From Cyanobacterium sp. HL-69 (GTDB lineage: Bacteria > Cyanobacteriota > Cyanobacteriia > Cyanobacteriales > Cyanobacteriaceae), in contig CP024912.1 of assembly GCA_002813895.1 (NCBI GenBank), forward strand, positions 1,116,001 through 1,180,000: a DNA stretch of 64,000 nt, written 5' to 3'. Within the stretch, counting starts at the first letter, position 1. Each line of letters opens with the position of its first letter. Shown piece by piece: positions 40,487 through 50,444 of the stretch. The notes under the pieces were generated by a model. The model saw nothing but the letters and a program-made list of their open reading frames with translations, ran no database searches and had not been told where the DNA came from. The position numbers were made by a program, and so were the translations under genes.

Positions 40487-40759
40487 TTAGAATCTATCAC
40501 GACGGTTTCCGCCTTCTTCACGAGGCTTAGCTTTATTAACCTTCATTTGTCTGCCCATCCACTGAGCACCATCCAAGGTTTCAATTGCAGTTTCTTCTTC
40601 ATTATCACTAGACATTTCTACAAAGCCGAAACCGCGCATTCTTTTAGTTTCACGATCAACAGGTAAATAAACACGTTTTACCTGACCATAATCAGAGAAG
40701 ACAGTTTGTAAATCTTCTTCTGTAACATCATAGGATAAATTCCCAACATATATGGACAT
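40487..40759 (-). CDS. rbp: RRM-domain RNA-binding protein (cyanobacterial Rbp)
   Basis: A 90-residue single RRM protein. RNP2 is IYVGNL at residues 3-8 and RNP1 is RGFGFVEM near 42-49. A basic tail (KPREEGGNRRDRF) follows, of the short type without a Gly-rich domain. Cyanobacterial Rbp proteins bind mRNA, are often cold-induced, and help locate some photosynthetic mRNAs at thylakoids. A spacer of about 300 bp to the next gene leaves room for a long leader, usual for cold-regulated rbp genes. A TTCCA/TGGAA hairpin lies near 40827-40841 within it. Confidence 0.93.
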   Translation of the reverse strand: MSIYVGNLSYDVTEEDLQTVFSDYGQVKRVYLPVDRETKRMRGFGFVEMSSDNEEETAIETLDGAQWMGRQMKVNKAKPREEGGNRRDRF

Positions 40760-41057
40760 AGACTTGCTCCAATAATCTTAATTTACACTAGGGCAACTGA
40801 GACGACGGACGTGAGTCTTTCCATGCTGTGGAAGGAATAACCTTACTATTATACTGGAATCAAACACTGTTACCGAAACGAACCTCAAATTAACACTAAT
40901 TATAATTTATCATATTACTTGTGTAATTGTCAGGACAAGATAAGAGGTAAAATAATTGATAATGGACGATTAATCATTGATAATTGATAACAGGTAATTA
41001 ATTTCTCAATGGTACAGATTCTTCATTGCTAATAAATTTTAGGGGTTGTTTCTAAGG

Positions 41058-41486
41058 ATGGCTAATAAACTTATTCCCATGGTCAAAAAGCTACATTTAA
41101 ACTCTATTAATCGTCATATTTTCTTATGTTGTGATCAAGCAAAACCTAAATGTTGTAATAAAGAAGATAGTCTAAAATCATGGCAATATCTTAAAACTAG
41201 ACTAAAGGAGTTGGGCTTGGATAGTCCTACTTCTGAGAGGGAAACCTGTGTTTTTCGTACCAAAGCTGATTGTCTTCGGGTATGTTGTGATGGCCCAATT
41301 ATGTTGGTTTATCCTGAAGGGGTATGGTATCGTAACGCTACCCCAGAGGTTATCGAAGAAATTATTCAAAAACATCTTATCAATGACGAAATTGTTGAGG
41401 AATACGCATTTCACCAAAAAACTTTATCTCAACCCTCGGAATTATCCATCAGGGATGAAGAAGAAATGAAAGCAGATATTTGGTAA
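41058..41486 (+). CDS. thioredoxin-like [2Fe-2S] ferredoxin-domain protein
   Basis: A 142-residue protein with the four-cysteine pattern of thioredoxin-like 2Fe-2S ferredoxins: FLCCDQAKPKCC near residue 25-36 and RTKADCLRVCCDGPIMLVYPE near 70-85. Extra adjacent cysteines are present in both motifs. WYRNATPEVIEEIIQKHL follows, as in NuoE-like and stand-alone family members. It probably carries electrons in the cytosol; the partner is unknown. ATG 41058 after TAAGG is preferred to the TTG at 41046. It is convergent with the ABC transporter gene, with a 7-bp gap. Confidence 0.88.
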   Translation: MANKLIPMVKKLHLNSINRHIFLCCDQAKPKCCNKEDSLKSWQYLKTRLKELGLDSPTSERETCVFRTKADCLRVCCDGPIMLVYPEGVWYRNATPEVIEEIIQKHLINDEIVEEYAFHQKTLSQPSELSIRDEEEMKADIW

Positions 41487-41493
41487 TAGTTAA

Positions 41494-43188
41494 TTAATTC
41501 TCTACGGCGATGGATTTATCGTCTTTAAACTTAATCATTGATTGATGATAATTTTTTAAACTTTCACGATGTCCTACACTAATATAAGTAATCTTTTGTA
41601 AAGTTAAATGGTGATATAAACGAGCTTCATTATCAATATCTAAAGCACTGGTGGCTTCGTCTAAGATGACATATTTGGGCTTGTTAATGAAGATACGAGC
41701 AAAGGCAACCCTTTGTTGTTCCCCTAATGATAACAATTCCCCCCAGTCTTTTTCCACATCAAAACCGCCAAATCTGGTGGCTAAATCACCTAAGTTTACT
41801 ATGTCTAAAATATCCTGCAATTCTTGATCATCAATGGATTTGTCTAGGCTAGGATAAGTTAGTTGTTGTCTCAGGGTACCAATTATCATATAAGGGCGCT
41901 GGGGCAAGAAAAGCATTTCTTCTAATTCTGGGCGATAAATTACCCCTGTGCCAGAATTCCATAGTCCCGCAATAGCCCTTAAAAATGAGCTTTTACCGCA
42001 TCCACTACTACCCATGATTAATAATCCTTGTTGGGGTGGTAACTCGAGAGAGAGATTATTGAATAGGGTATTTTGATAGTTGGGAGTCTGTAGGGTTAAT
42101 TCTTTGGTGGCTAGTTTGCCGTTAGTGACAGTGTCAATGGTGGGTTTATTTTTACTATTAATATTAATCTCATTTTCAGCTTTTAAGAATTCTGAAAAAG
42201 TTGATAAACGATTAACTCCTGCTGCAAAACTGGTCAAAGATTGGAAGCGACTAACGATAATATTGAGAGAGAAAAAGACTCTAGCAAATGCCCCTGTGGC
42301 TTCGCTTACTTTTCCTACTTCTAACTCCCCTGATAAAACGCTAGGGGCTACTACTATAGCTGGAATGACGTAGGGTAAAAATTCAAAGGTATTAACGAAT
42401 AGTCCTAAATATAATTCTTGCCAAACAATTAATGAGTTAAAGTTTTGATAAACATCATTAAATAAGTTTTTAAGGTGATTTTCTTCTTGTTTTTCCCCTT
42501 GATAAAAGGCAATAGATTCACTATTTTCCCTTACTCTTACTAATCCAAAACGGAAGTTTGCTTCTTTTTTGAGTTGGGCAAAGTTGAGGTTAATTAATTT
42601 TTGTCCGAATACCCCCGTTGTGATAATGGTACCTGCGATCGCATATACTAGCAAAAAGATAACTAACTGCTGAGAAATAGACCACAAAACGGCACTAAAG
42701 GCAATTACCTGTAAAACTGATTGCACAACCACAAGCAAAAATAAGAGAGAATCTTGGGTAAAACCTCTTATATCTTCGGAAATACGTTGATCTGGGTTAT
42801 CAATTTCTTTATATTTTGCCGTCAACTGATAAAATGAACGATTAGCAAAATATCGTCCCAAAAAATTTTCAGTTAACCATTTTCGCCAATATAAACCTAA
42901 TTTACTTTGTACATAGGAAAAACTGGCAAAAAGAGGAACATAAATTACTAATACCGTTAAAAATGACCTAACGGCACTCCAAAAAAGTGCTTCATCTTTA
43001 GCGGCTAAAGTAGAGATTAATTCCCCTTGATTTCGGTTTAATAATACACTTAATTGAGTATAACCAATTAATAATAATCCTAATAATATTAAGAGAGTAA
43101 AAGCTCCTTTTTTTTCTTTTCCTAACCAATATAGTTGGGCGATATTCCAGAATTTTTTAAAGATATTTAGATTGACTTTTTCGTTCAT
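41494..43188 (-). CDS. ABC transporter, fused permease-ATPase, SbmA/BacA (ABCD-like) family
   Basis: A 564-residue half-transporter. The membrane domain (about 25-330) has five to six helices and the ABC_membrane_2 signature region (RWRKWLTENFLG-type, here WRKWLTENFLGRYF, then NPDQRISEDIRGF with the EAA-like loop). The ATPase has Walker A GSSGCGKSS near residue 395, Q-loop LPQRPYM, signature LSLGEQQR and Walker B YVILDEATSALD. Relatives import peptides, bleomycin or cobalamin, or act on fatty acyl groups in peroxisomes. Substrate not known. A homodimer is expected. Confidence 0.9.
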   Translation of the reverse strand: MNEKVNLNIFKKFWNIAQLYWLGKEKKGAFTLLILLGLLLIGYTQLSVLLNRNQGELISTLAAKDEALFWSAVRSFLTVLVIYVPLFASFSYVQSKLGLYWRKWLTENFLGRYFANRSFYQLTAKYKEIDNPDQRISEDIRGFTQDSLLFLLVVVQSVLQVIAFSAVLWSISQQLVIFLLVYAIAGTIITTGVFGQKLINLNFAQLKKEANFRFGLVRVRENSESIAFYQGEKQEENHLKNLFNDVYQNFNSLIVWQELYLGLFVNTFEFLPYVIPAIVVAPSVLSGELEVGKVSEATGAFARVFFSLNIIVSRFQSLTSFAAGVNRLSTFSEFLKAENEININSKNKPTIDTVTNGKLATKELTLQTPNYQNTLFNNLSLELPPQQGLLIMGSSGCGKSSFLRAIAGLWNSGTGVIYRPELEEMLFLPQRPYMIIGTLRQQLTYPSLDKSIDDQELQDILDIVNLGDLATRFGGFDVEKDWGELLSLGEQQRVAFARIFINKPKYVILDEATSALDIDNEARLYHHLTLQKITYISVGHRESLKNYHQSMIKFKDDKSIAVEN

Positions 43189-43262
43189 TTAATTTAGGAT
43201 TATTAGTTGATAATATTACCTACAACATTTATGATTATGTCACGATATACACTCCCCATTAA

Positions 43263-44747
43263 TTAAAAATAATCGTAACCAGAGGTTGGTTTTTCGGGGG
43301 CAAATGCTAACCAAAGAGGGAATTGTAGTAAGGAAAGGTTTACCTTATCTTCATTTTGATCCATGATAATAAAAGGTAAGTCTTTATCATCCATAATTCT
43401 GTCTGCTTTTTGACATAGGGCTTCTGATGTTTCAAACAAAACTACCCCTCGATTTGGTCCAAAATCTGCCCTAGATATTCCTAGACAATCTTGTAAACCC
43501 CTACGCCATTCACCTAGTTTTTCTGGAGTGTCGGATAAAATTAACACCCTAGTGCGATCGCCATATAGCTGTGATAATATCGAAATGATAGCCGAGGTAA
43601 CCAGAATATTTTGTAATCTAGATGTCATACTCTTCAATGCACCCCTACCCCCTTGGGTAAAAAACCAATTAGATACCCTTTCAGCATGAATTGGCTCAAA
43701 AGTGCGCCGTAACTGCCAAGAAGGGCCATAATAGTCTGGACGAGTACGATATTGATCGATTAAACTACGAATAATGCGAGTTTCATCCTTAAAACTTTTT
43801 TCAACAAATTGAGGACTACTTGGTTCGACATTAACATTACTAATCATGGGTTGGGGATTGTTATTAGTTTCCCATGAATCCATATTACTATTAGTATTGA
43901 GATCAAGTTGTTCGGCTGCCATGGATAAATCCTGTAAACTTCCCACTAGATAGTCTTTGAATCCCTGCACCTTAATAGCTAAATCTTGGGAAACTCCAGA
44001 AAAAGTAGTCTTCATTTCTTTTTCAATTCTTTCTTTTCTACGCTCTAACTTTTGTACAGAAATTTCTAAACTTTCTTTTCTTTGTTCAAGGGCTTTCAAA
44101 CTTTCTTGAACTAGGATACTTACATTTTTAGTAACTTCTTTTTGTTCATTAATAAGCTCATCTTTTTGTTGTAAAAGATTTTGGATTTCGTGAATAAGAG
44201 CTTCTTTTTGACTGTGTAAATCACCTGTTTCTTTATCAGGAAGGGTATCATCTTGACTATCGGATGATTTTGTTAAACTTGATAAGTCTTCCTCTAACTC
44301 ATCAGTTTCTAAATTGTCATTTTTACTCTCTTCTATACTTATCATCGCAGTATTTTCTTCCACTGTTTCTGGATATATATTTTCCGCTAAGATTTCCTCT
44401 ACAGTTTCTTGGTTATCTTCTTCTACTAATTCACTATCTTCTGTTGTTATGTTTTGATTTGCTTTTTCCGTGGCTATTTCTAACGACTGATTATCTTCCT
44501 CTGATAATGGGTTTATTTCCTGAGTTTCGATAACCTGTGGAGAAGATTCTTTTTCTACGGTAGAGGAGTTAATAATTTCTTTCTCTACCTCTTCGGAAGT
44601 ATCATTATTCCTCAAATATTCTTCCTCTTCAAAGTCATAGTTGGGCAAATTTCCTGCTTCTGTGGATTGACTATCCCATAAATCATCATCACTACCAAAG
44701 GTATCTTCTATATTTTTTTTAAGGTTATTTTTATCTATTTCTGACAT
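43263..44747 (-). CDS. DUF3086 domain protein with acidic N-terminus and coiled coil
   Basis: A 494-residue cyanobacterial protein. Residues 1-175 are extremely acidic (Glu/Asp repeats) and probably disordered. A long coiled coil spans about 180-260 (LIHEIQNLLQQKDELINEQ onward). The DUF3086 domain covers about 310-490, with YRTRPDYYGPSWQLRRTFEP, WFFTQGGRGALKSM and RVLILSDTPEKLGEWRRGLQ. No catalytic motif is evident. It lies directly downstream of the DUF3119 gene, a pairing I recall from other cyanobacteria, so the two probably work together. Function unknown. Confidence 0.85.
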   Translation of the reverse strand: MSEIDKNNLKKNIEDTFGSDDDLWDSQSTEAGNLPNYDFEEEEYLRNNDTSEEVEKEIINSSTVEKESSPQVIETQEINPLSEEDNQSLEIATEKANQNITTEDSELVEEDNQETVEEILAENIYPETVEENTAMISIEESKNDNLETDELEEDLSSLTKSSDSQDDTLPDKETGDLHSQKEALIHEIQNLLQQKDELINEQKEVTKNVSILVQESLKALEQRKESLEISVQKLERRKERIEKEMKTTFSGVSQDLAIKVQGFKDYLVGSLQDLSMAAEQLDLNTNSNMDSWETNNNPQPMISNVNVEPSSPQFVEKSFKDETRIIRSLIDQYRTRPDYYGPSWQLRRTFEPIHAERVSNWFFTQGGRGALKSMTSRLQNILVTSAIISILSQLYGDRTRVLILSDTPEKLGEWRRGLQDCLGISRADFGPNRGVVLFETSEALCQKADRIMDDKDLPFIIMDQNEDKVNLSLLQFPLWLAFAPEKPTSGYDYF

Positions 44748-44798
44748 AGTAAATTGATTATTTATATAATGTACTGAAATCTATTGTTATTAATTCTA

Positions 44799-45191
44799 TT
44801 AATTCGTTTTAGGAAAACATTTTTCGAGACAATCCTTTAGGGTTTTTGCATCAAAGATAATCGGCAAAAAGTGAATGCTTTTAATTTCTTTAAAGTAAAA
44901 CAAAATAGGTACTGGTTGCCAATAAATTTCCCAGTTTTCCCATTCTACATAGGGAAATGTCCTCAATATTTTTTCTCCCCTATATACTTCTAAAGTGTCT
45001 GGAGTAAATTTTAGTTTAATTTGGGTGGTTTGAATAGTTAAAAAGATACCAAATAAGCCAACAATTCCACCTAAAATTGGTTGAATCAGAATTAGGGGAA
45101 AGGCACTGATAATTATAATGATAGGGATTCTAAAGTTAGGGGCTAATTCTATGGTTTCAGATATTTTCGATGGAGTCTCGTTAACATTCAT
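44799..45191 (-). CDS. DUF3119 family membrane protein
   Basis: A 130-residue protein with two closely spaced transmembrane segments at about 17-55 (IPIIIIISAFPLILIQPILG then a second) and a cytosolic PH-like region with LEVYRGEKILRTFPYVEWENW. The last part contains FKEIKSIHFLPIIFDAKTL. These match DUF3119. ATG 45191 is preferred to a TTG at 45221. It sits 51 bp before the DUF3086 gene on the same strand and is probably its operon partner. Confidence 0.82.
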   Translation of the reverse strand: MNVNETPSKISETIELAPNFRIPIIIIISAFPLILIQPILGGIVGLFGIFLTIQTTQIKLKFTPDTLEVYRGEKILRTFPYVEWENWEIYWQPVPILFYFKEIKSIHFLPIIFDAKTLKDCLEKCFPKTN

Positions 45192-45278
45192 ATTTATTAA
45201 TTTAAAAATTTCTTTCCTCAATTCTAGCCAAAATCAGTTAATCAAAATATAACCCCTTTGGGAGTCATGGGAATTTTA

Positions 45279-45304
45279 TCCCCCTAACCCCCTTTGAGAA
45301 GGGT
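45279..45304. repeat. interspersed CCCC/GGGG palindrome
   Basis: TCCCCCTAACCCCCTTT followed by GAGAAGGG forms a hairpin of the same family as those at 36764 and 38812. It lies 34 bp after the proA stop (minus strand) and may end that transcript. Confidence 0.6.
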
Positions 45305-45337
45305 GAAAGTTAAGTTTAAATTTTATAAATACTATAC

Positions 45338-46609
45338 CTATAAATCTTTGTGGGTAAAAGGTTTGGCATCATTTCCGCTGTAGGTGTCTGCAATGTCTCC
45401 ATTCCCTGTGAGTTTGTATTTATAGGTAACTAATCCTTCTAAACCCACGGGCCCTCTGGGGGGCATTTTTTGGGTGCTGATGCCTACTTCTGCCCCAAAG
45501 CCATAGCGGAAGCCGTCGGCAAAACGGGTTGAACAATTATGATATACCCCAGCGGCATCGACTTGGTTAAGGAAGGTTTCTGCATTATTTTGGTTTTCGG
45601 TGATGATGCCATCGGTATGTTTTGAGCCATAATGGTTGATATGGGCGATCGCCTCTGGTAAATCATCTACAATTTTGATAGATAGAATCAAATCGCTGTA
45701 TTCGGTGCGCCAGTCTTCTTCGGTGGCACTTTCACAGTTAATAATGGTTTGGGTGGCTTTATCCCCTTTCAGGGTAACTCCTTTATCTGTAAGGGCTTCG
45801 GCTACTAAAGGTAAAACTTTAGGGGCGATCGCACTGTGTACGAGCAAAGTTTCAATGGCATTACAAGCCGCAGGATATTGGGTTTTAGCATCCACCGTCA
45901 CAGGAATAGCCTTGTCAAAATCAGCGGATTCATCAATAAAAAGATGACAGATACCGTCAGCATGACCTAAAACGGGAATTTTGGTGTTTTCTTGCACGTA
46001 ACGGACAAATTCGTTAGAGCCACGGGGAATAATTAAATCCACATATTCATCGAGGGAGAGAAGGGTTTTAATTTCTTCTCGGGTGGTTAAAAGTTGCACG
46101 GCATCGGGGTTAACTTCAGTATGGCTGAGGGCTTCATGAATTATTTTCACTAAAGTGGTGCAGGTATTAATCGCCTCCTTACCCCCCTTTAAAATTACCC
46201 CATTGCCCGATTTTATCGCCAAACTGGTGATTTGAATAAGAGCATCGGGGCGCGCCTCAAAAATAACTCCTAATACCCCTAAAGGGCAACTAACACGGCG
46301 TAAAATTAATCCTTGATCTAATTCTCTGTGGAGAGTGAGAGTGCCGAGGGGATCAACTAATTTTGCCACATCACGCACCCCTGCGATGGCACCTTTTAAC
46401 TTATTTTCCCCTAATAGTAAACGGGCAGAGAGTGCCTTAGAAATTATCCCCTCAGAGGCACTACAATCGGCATTGTTGGCATCAATAATCTCTTTTTGAT
46501 GTTTTTCGAGGGTTGTTGCGATCGCTTCTAGGGCTTGATTACGAGCCGAGGTGGAGAGTATCCCTAATTGTTGTGCCGCCGTGCGAGTTTTTTGGGCAAT
46601 TTCCTTCAT
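45338..46609 (-). CDS. proA: gamma-glutamyl phosphate reductase
   Basis: A 423-residue aldehyde-dehydrogenase-fold enzyme of proline synthesis that reduces gamma-glutamyl phosphate with NADPH. Signatures are [44 protein letters not shown] and the catalytic Cys in [14 protein letters not shown]. The C-terminus has [25 protein letters not shown], truncated here for brevity in the middle. proB is not adjacent. It is divergent from leuD with a 113-bp spacer. Confidence 0.96.
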   Translation of the reverse strand: MKEIAQKTRTAAQQLGILSTSARNQALEAIATTLEKHQKEIIDANNADCSASEGIISKALSARLLLGENKLKGAIAGVRDVAKLVDPLGTLTLHRELDQGLILRRVSCPLGVLGVIFEARPDALIQITSLAIKSGNGVILKGGKEAINTCTTLVKIIHEALSHTEVNPDAVQLLTTREEIKTLLSLDEYVDLIIPRGSNEFVRYVQENTKIPVLGHADGICHLFIDESADFDKAIPVTVDAKTQYPAACNAIETLLVHSAIAPKVLPLVAEALTDKGVTLKGDKATQTIINCESATEEDWRTEYSDLILSIKIVDDLPEAIAHINHYGSKHTDGIITENQNNAETFLNQVDAAGVYHNCSTRFADGFRYGFGAEVGISTQKMPPRGPVGLEGLVTYKYKLTGNGDIADTYSGNDAKPFTHKDL

Positions 46610-46690
46610 AAAATCAATAGTAACAGTTTAAGATGTACAGGGAACAGTGTACAATTACAACTAAAAATAAACATTATATTAATTTTTAAC

Positions 46691-46713
46691 TGTCAATTGT
46701 CAATTGTCAATTG
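46691..46713. repeat. heptanucleotide tandem repeat (TGTCAAT)x3
   Basis: Three exact tandem copies of TGTCAAT plus two bases, ending 9 bp before the leuD ATG. Short tandem heptamers of this type are common in cyanobacterial intergenic DNA; this one covers the usual ribosome-binding region. A shorter one (ATTCTCA x2) lies at 56666-56682 before gcvH. Confidence 0.8.
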
Positions 46714-46722
46714 CCTAAGAGT

Positions 46723-47307
46723 ATGAGTGAAAGAAAAATCGTAACTGGTAAAGGAATCCCCCTTGTGGGAAATGATATTGATACCGATAGAATTATCCCC
46801 GCTCGTTTTTTGCGGTGTGTCACCTTCGACGGTTTAGGAAAAGAAGCCTTTGCCGATGATAGGGCATCAAATCCAGATCATCCTTTTAATCAACCTCAAT
46901 ACCAAAATGCTAAAATTTTAGTAGTTAACGCCAACTTCGGATGTGGTTCGAGTCGTGAACACGCACCCCAGGCGATCGCCCGTTGGGGTATTGATGCTAT
47001 TGTGGGAGAAAGTTTTGCAGAGATCTTTTTCGGTAACTGTCTTACCATGGGAGTACCTTGTGTTACCACCTCCTCAGCTAATATCAAAAGCATCCAAAAC
47101 CTACTCAAAGAAAACCCCGATGCTAATATGGTTCTTGATTTAGAAGATATGCACGTTAAGTGTGGACGTTATAGCAGTGCGGTAAAAATGGATTCAGGGG
47201 CAAGAAGTATGTTAGTTTCTGGTAAATGGGATACCTGTGGTTTACTCACCAAAAATATTCCTCAAATCCAAGAAACTGCCACCAAAATTCCCTACGTTGC
47301 TTGGTAA
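46723..47307 (+). CDS. leuD: 3-isopropylmalate dehydratase small subunit
   Basis: A 194-residue swivel-domain subunit of isopropylmalate isomerase (leucine synthesis), partner of the iron-sulfur LeuC coded elsewhere. Conserved tracts are GNDIDTDRIIPARFLRCVTF, ANFGCGSSREHAPQAI and FAEIFFGNC. ATG 46723 is chosen over a TTG at 46711. The GTAT before the ATG and the heptamer repeat upstream leave no clear Shine-Dalgarno. It is followed by dapB after about 95 bp. Confidence 0.94.
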   Translation: MSERKIVTGKGIPLVGNDIDTDRIIPARFLRCVTFDGLGKEAFADDRASNPDHPFNQPQYQNAKILVVNANFGCGSSREHAPQAIARWGIDAIVGESFAEIFFGNCLTMGVPCVTTSSANIKSIQNLLKENPDANMVLDLEDMHVKCGRYSSAVKMDSGARSMLVSGKWDTCGLLTKNIPQIQETATKIPYVAW

Positions 47308-47401
47308 ACCTTAATTTCCCCTCCGATAATTATTTTTCTGAGGGTTTAAAGTGGGTGGTATGGTCAAATATGATATTTAGTTACTAATTTTTATTGTTTT
47401 T

Positions 47402-48229
47402 ATGAGTCAAGATAATTTAATTCCTGTTGTCGTTAACGGTGCGGCGGGAAAAATGGGAAAAGAAGTGATCAAGGCGATCGCCTCTAGTGATGATATGATG
47501 CTTGTAGGTGCAGTGGATCAAAATCCTGCGGTATTAGGGCAAGACGTGGGTGAAGTGGCAGGATGCGGTGCTTTAGAAGTACCTATCATGAATGATTTAG
47601 AAGGAGTATTAGTCCTCGCCACCCAACACAAAACTCAAGGGGTAATGGTAGATTTTACCCACCCTGATAGTGTATATGAAAACGTGCGCAGTGCGATCGC
47701 CTATGGAGTGCGCCCTGTGGTTGGCACAACGGGATTAAGCCCCAAACAAATTAATGACCTAACCGACTTTGCCGATAAAGCAAGTACAGGAGTATTAATC
47801 ATTCCCAACTTCTCCATTGGTATCGTCTTAATGCAACAAGCAGCCATCCAAGCAGCCCAATATTTTGACCATGTGGAAATTATCGAACTTCACCACAACC
47901 AAAAAGCAGATGCCCCCAGTGGTACAGCCATCAAAACCGCCGAAATGCTCTCAGGAATGGGCAAAACCTATAACCCCCCACAAGTAGAAGAAACCGAGCA
48001 TATAGAAGGCGCTAGGGGTAGCCTTTGCGGTGATAATATTCGCCTCCATAGTGTGCGTCTCCCCGGATTAATCGCCCACCAAGAAATTATCTTCGGTGCT
48101 GCTGGACAGATTTACACCCTTAGACATGATACCAGCGATCGTTCCTGTTATATGCCAGGGGTTTTGTTATCTATTCGTAAAATTACCGAATTAAAATCCT
48201 TAGTTTATGGACTAGAAAAAATTATTTAA
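47402..48229 (+). CDS. dapB: 4-hydroxy-tetrahydrodipicolinate reductase
   Basis: A 275-residue NAD(P)H enzyme of the lysine/diaminopimelate pathway. The N-terminal dinucleotide loop is [26 protein letters not shown] and [14 protein letters not shown] follow, and the substrate/catalytic motif is [15 protein letters not shown] near residue 165. The C-terminal part has [20 protein letters not shown]. Normal length. The downstream glycosyltransferase gene begins within 20 bp, so co-transcription is likely. Confidence 0.96.
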   Translation: MSQDNLIPVVVNGAAGKMGKEVIKAIASSDDMMLVGAVDQNPAVLGQDVGEVAGCGALEVPIMNDLEGVLVLATQHKTQGVMVDFTHPDSVYENVRSAIAYGVRPVVGTTGLSPKQINDLTDFADKASTGVLIIPNFSIGIVLMQQAAIQAAQYFDHVEIIELHHNQKADAPSGTAIKTAEMLSGMGKTYNPPQVEETEHIEGARGSLCGDNIRLHSVRLPGLIAHQEIIFGAAGQIYTLRHDTSDRSCYMPGVLLSIRKITELKSLVYGLEKII

Positions 48230-48247
48230 TCGTGTGTTACGTTTTAA

Positions 48248-49462
48248 GTGTTGGGTGTTAAATTAGACGATTATTGTGGAAAAAAAATATTTAACTTTGG
48301 AATTAGGGTAGTGAAGAAGTATATAGATAGGGCAAGACACCTTAAAAGAAAAATTTCCCGCGAAATCAAATATACGTTAAATCCCTCCCTCAAATATGGT
48401 GGCCCATCAGGACTTGCGAAAAAATGGATTGACTATCAAACTTATCAGCAAAAAGGCGGTACTTGGATAGAAGTTTATTCAGAGCAAAAATATCCCCACA
48501 AAAGAGCAAGAACCCATAATTGGGGAAAAGATAAATTTAATTTTTCTCGAAATCTAAAGTCCACAATTCCCCCCACAGGAGTATTTAAAATACCCCACGG
48601 ACAAGTATTACACAATCAAGGATATGTTCTCACCCAAGATGATTATTTTATGGTTGATACCTCCTACCATCGTCAAAGATTAGTTCATGCTAATTTACCC
48701 AAAGAAAAATATCCCGTTGAGTTTTTAGACGGAACTTGTTTATCATTAATGAGTAACGCTTCAAATAATTATTACCATTTTTTGCTAGATGCCATACCTC
48801 GATTACATCTATTCGAGAAAGCAGGATTTAGTTTAAATGATGTAGATTATATTCTCATGAATCAACCTATGTCCCCCAATGCTTGGGATATTTTTGAGCA
48901 AATGGGTATTGATGAGTCTAAATGTGTTTGGGCTCAAAAAGGAAAAGGTATTCAGGCAAAAATGTTAATAGCTACTACTCATCCTAGTTTAGATCGCCAT
49001 CACCCCCATTGGATGGTCAATTTTATGCAAACAAGGATTAATTTATCTCCTTGTAAACCTCATCGTTTATTGTATATTCCCCGCAAAACAGGAACTCGTA
49101 AAATTATTAATGATGACCAAATTTATGGAATTTTAGAGAAATTTGGCTTTGAATACTATTTGCCTGAAAATGATACTAACCAACCGCAAACATTCCATGA
49201 AGCATCAATTATCGTAACTCCCCATGGGGCAGCTTTGGGTAATCTTGTTTTTTGCCAACCCCACACAAAAGTATTAGAGTTTATTTCTACAGGGCATTTA
49301 AGGGAATATTTTTTCAGTCTTGCCCATGTGGCTAACCTTGAACATCATTACATTATCGGTGAAACTATACCACCTACAAAACCTAGGGGCAAAAGTTCCA
49401 AGAATGATTATTTTATTGAACCTCGTTACTTACAAAAAGCCTTATGTTTTTTGATGAAATAA
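48248..49462 (+). CDS. glycosyltransferase family 61 (DUF563) protein
   Basis: A 404-residue putative glycosyltransferase. The GT61 core is visible: LSNASNNYYHFLLDAIPRL-type tract (MSNASNNYYHFLLDAIPRLH) near residue 178, LLYIPRKTGTRKIINDD near 277, and HEASIIVTPHGAALGNLVFC near 318, the latter holding the conserved His/Gly loop. The N-terminus is basic and not a signal peptide. It probably adds sugars to an extracellular polysaccharide or glycan; acceptor unknown. Start is a GTG at 48248; another start slightly downstream is possible. Confidence 0.85.
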   Translation: MLGVKLDDYCGKKIFNFGIRVVKKYIDRARHLKRKISREIKYTLNPSLKYGGPSGLAKKWIDYQTYQQKGGTWIEVYSEQKYPHKRARTHNWGKDKFNFSRNLKSTIPPTGVFKIPHGQVLHNQGYVLTQDDYFMVDTSYHRQRLVHANLPKEKYPVEFLDGTCLSLMSNASNNYYHFLLDAIPRLHLFEKAGFSLNDVDYILMNQPMSPNAWDIFEQMGIDESKCVWAQKGKGIQAKMLIATTHPSLDRHHPHWMVNFMQTRINLSPCKPHRLLYIPRKTGTRKIINDDQIYGILEKFGFEYYLPENDTNQPQTFHEASIIVTPHGAALGNLVFCQPHTKVLEFISTGHLREYFFSLAHVANLEHHYIIGETIPPTKPRGKSSKNDYFIEPRYLQKALCFLMK

Positions 49463-49508
49463 ATTCTAAAAATGAACTAACCTAGGACTTGAAGTTAAAA
49501 ATATTATT

Positions 49509-50228
49509 ATGAGTGAAGTAAAAGTTTTCCCGAGCAAAAGCACCTTAATTGCTAGCGCCCAAGAATTTATCATCAACAGAATAGAAGATACTATCACTGA
49601 AAAAGGAATTTGCACCATTGCCCTTGCAGGGGGTAGCACTCCAAAACCCGTCTATGAGGCGATCGCTCTTAAACAGTTATCATGGGATAAAATCCATGTA
49701 TTCTGGGGAGATGAGCGTTATGTAGCCCCTACCCATCCCGACAGTAACCAAAAAATGGCAAGAGAAGCATGGTTAAATAAAGTAGAAATCCCCTCTGACA
49801 ATATCCATCCTATGCCTACCATGGGTAACAATCCCCAAGACGATGCCCTAAAACACGATCAAGAAATTAGAGACTTTTTCTCATGCCCCCAAGGATTTCC
49901 CCCCTTTGATATTATTCTCCTAGGCATGGGAGATGATGGGCATACCGCCTCCCTTTTTCCCCACACCAAAGCCCTTGAAAATACTGAGAATCTCATTACC
50001 GTAGGCAACAAAGAAGATAGCCTCAGATTAACTTTTACTGCCCCCCTCATCAACGCAGCCCACTGTGTTTTATTTCTGGTGTCAGGAAGTAATAAACAGA
50101 AAGCCCTACAACAAGTATTTAGCCAAGATTGTAATCCTAGGGAATATCCGAGTAAAATGATTCAACCCCAAGGAGAATTAATCTGGTTTCTTGATAGTGA
50201 TGCCGTAGGAGAATTAGAAATTATATAG
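49509..50228 (+). CDS. pgl: 6-phosphogluconolactonase
   Basis: A 239-residue DevB/Pgl-type enzyme hydrolysing 6-phosphogluconolactone in the oxidative pentose phosphate pathway. Signature tracts are IALAGGSTPKPVYEAI, VFWGDERYVAPTHPDSN and LLGMGDDGHTASLFP, with the catalytic His in the last. Normal length. zwf and opcA are not adjacent in this window. Confidence 0.95.
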   Translation: MSEVKVFPSKSTLIASAQEFIINRIEDTITEKGICTIALAGGSTPKPVYEAIALKQLSWDKIHVFWGDERYVAPTHPDSNQKMAREAWLNKVEIPSDNIHPMPTMGNNPQDDALKHDQEIRDFFSCPQGFPPFDIILLGMGDDGHTASLFPHTKALENTENLITVGNKEDSLRLTFTAPLINAAHCVLFLVSGSNKQKALQQVFSQDCNPREYPSKMIQPQGELIWFLDSDAVGELEII

Positions 50229-50444
50229 ATAATTGTTGGAAACTTTAAAATAACAAGCAACAATATCAGTTATCTCTTAATTTTGATTATCTTTTGTTCA
50301 TAAAAAACATAGTGCTTTTTTTTTAAATCATCGCTAAAATAACACATAAAAATAAGTCTCAAAAGTCGTTAAAGTGCGATCGCCTATTAAAGTAAATAAG
50401 TATTGCAAGTGACTTTTCAACCCCCATCTCTTAGCCAAAGAAAT

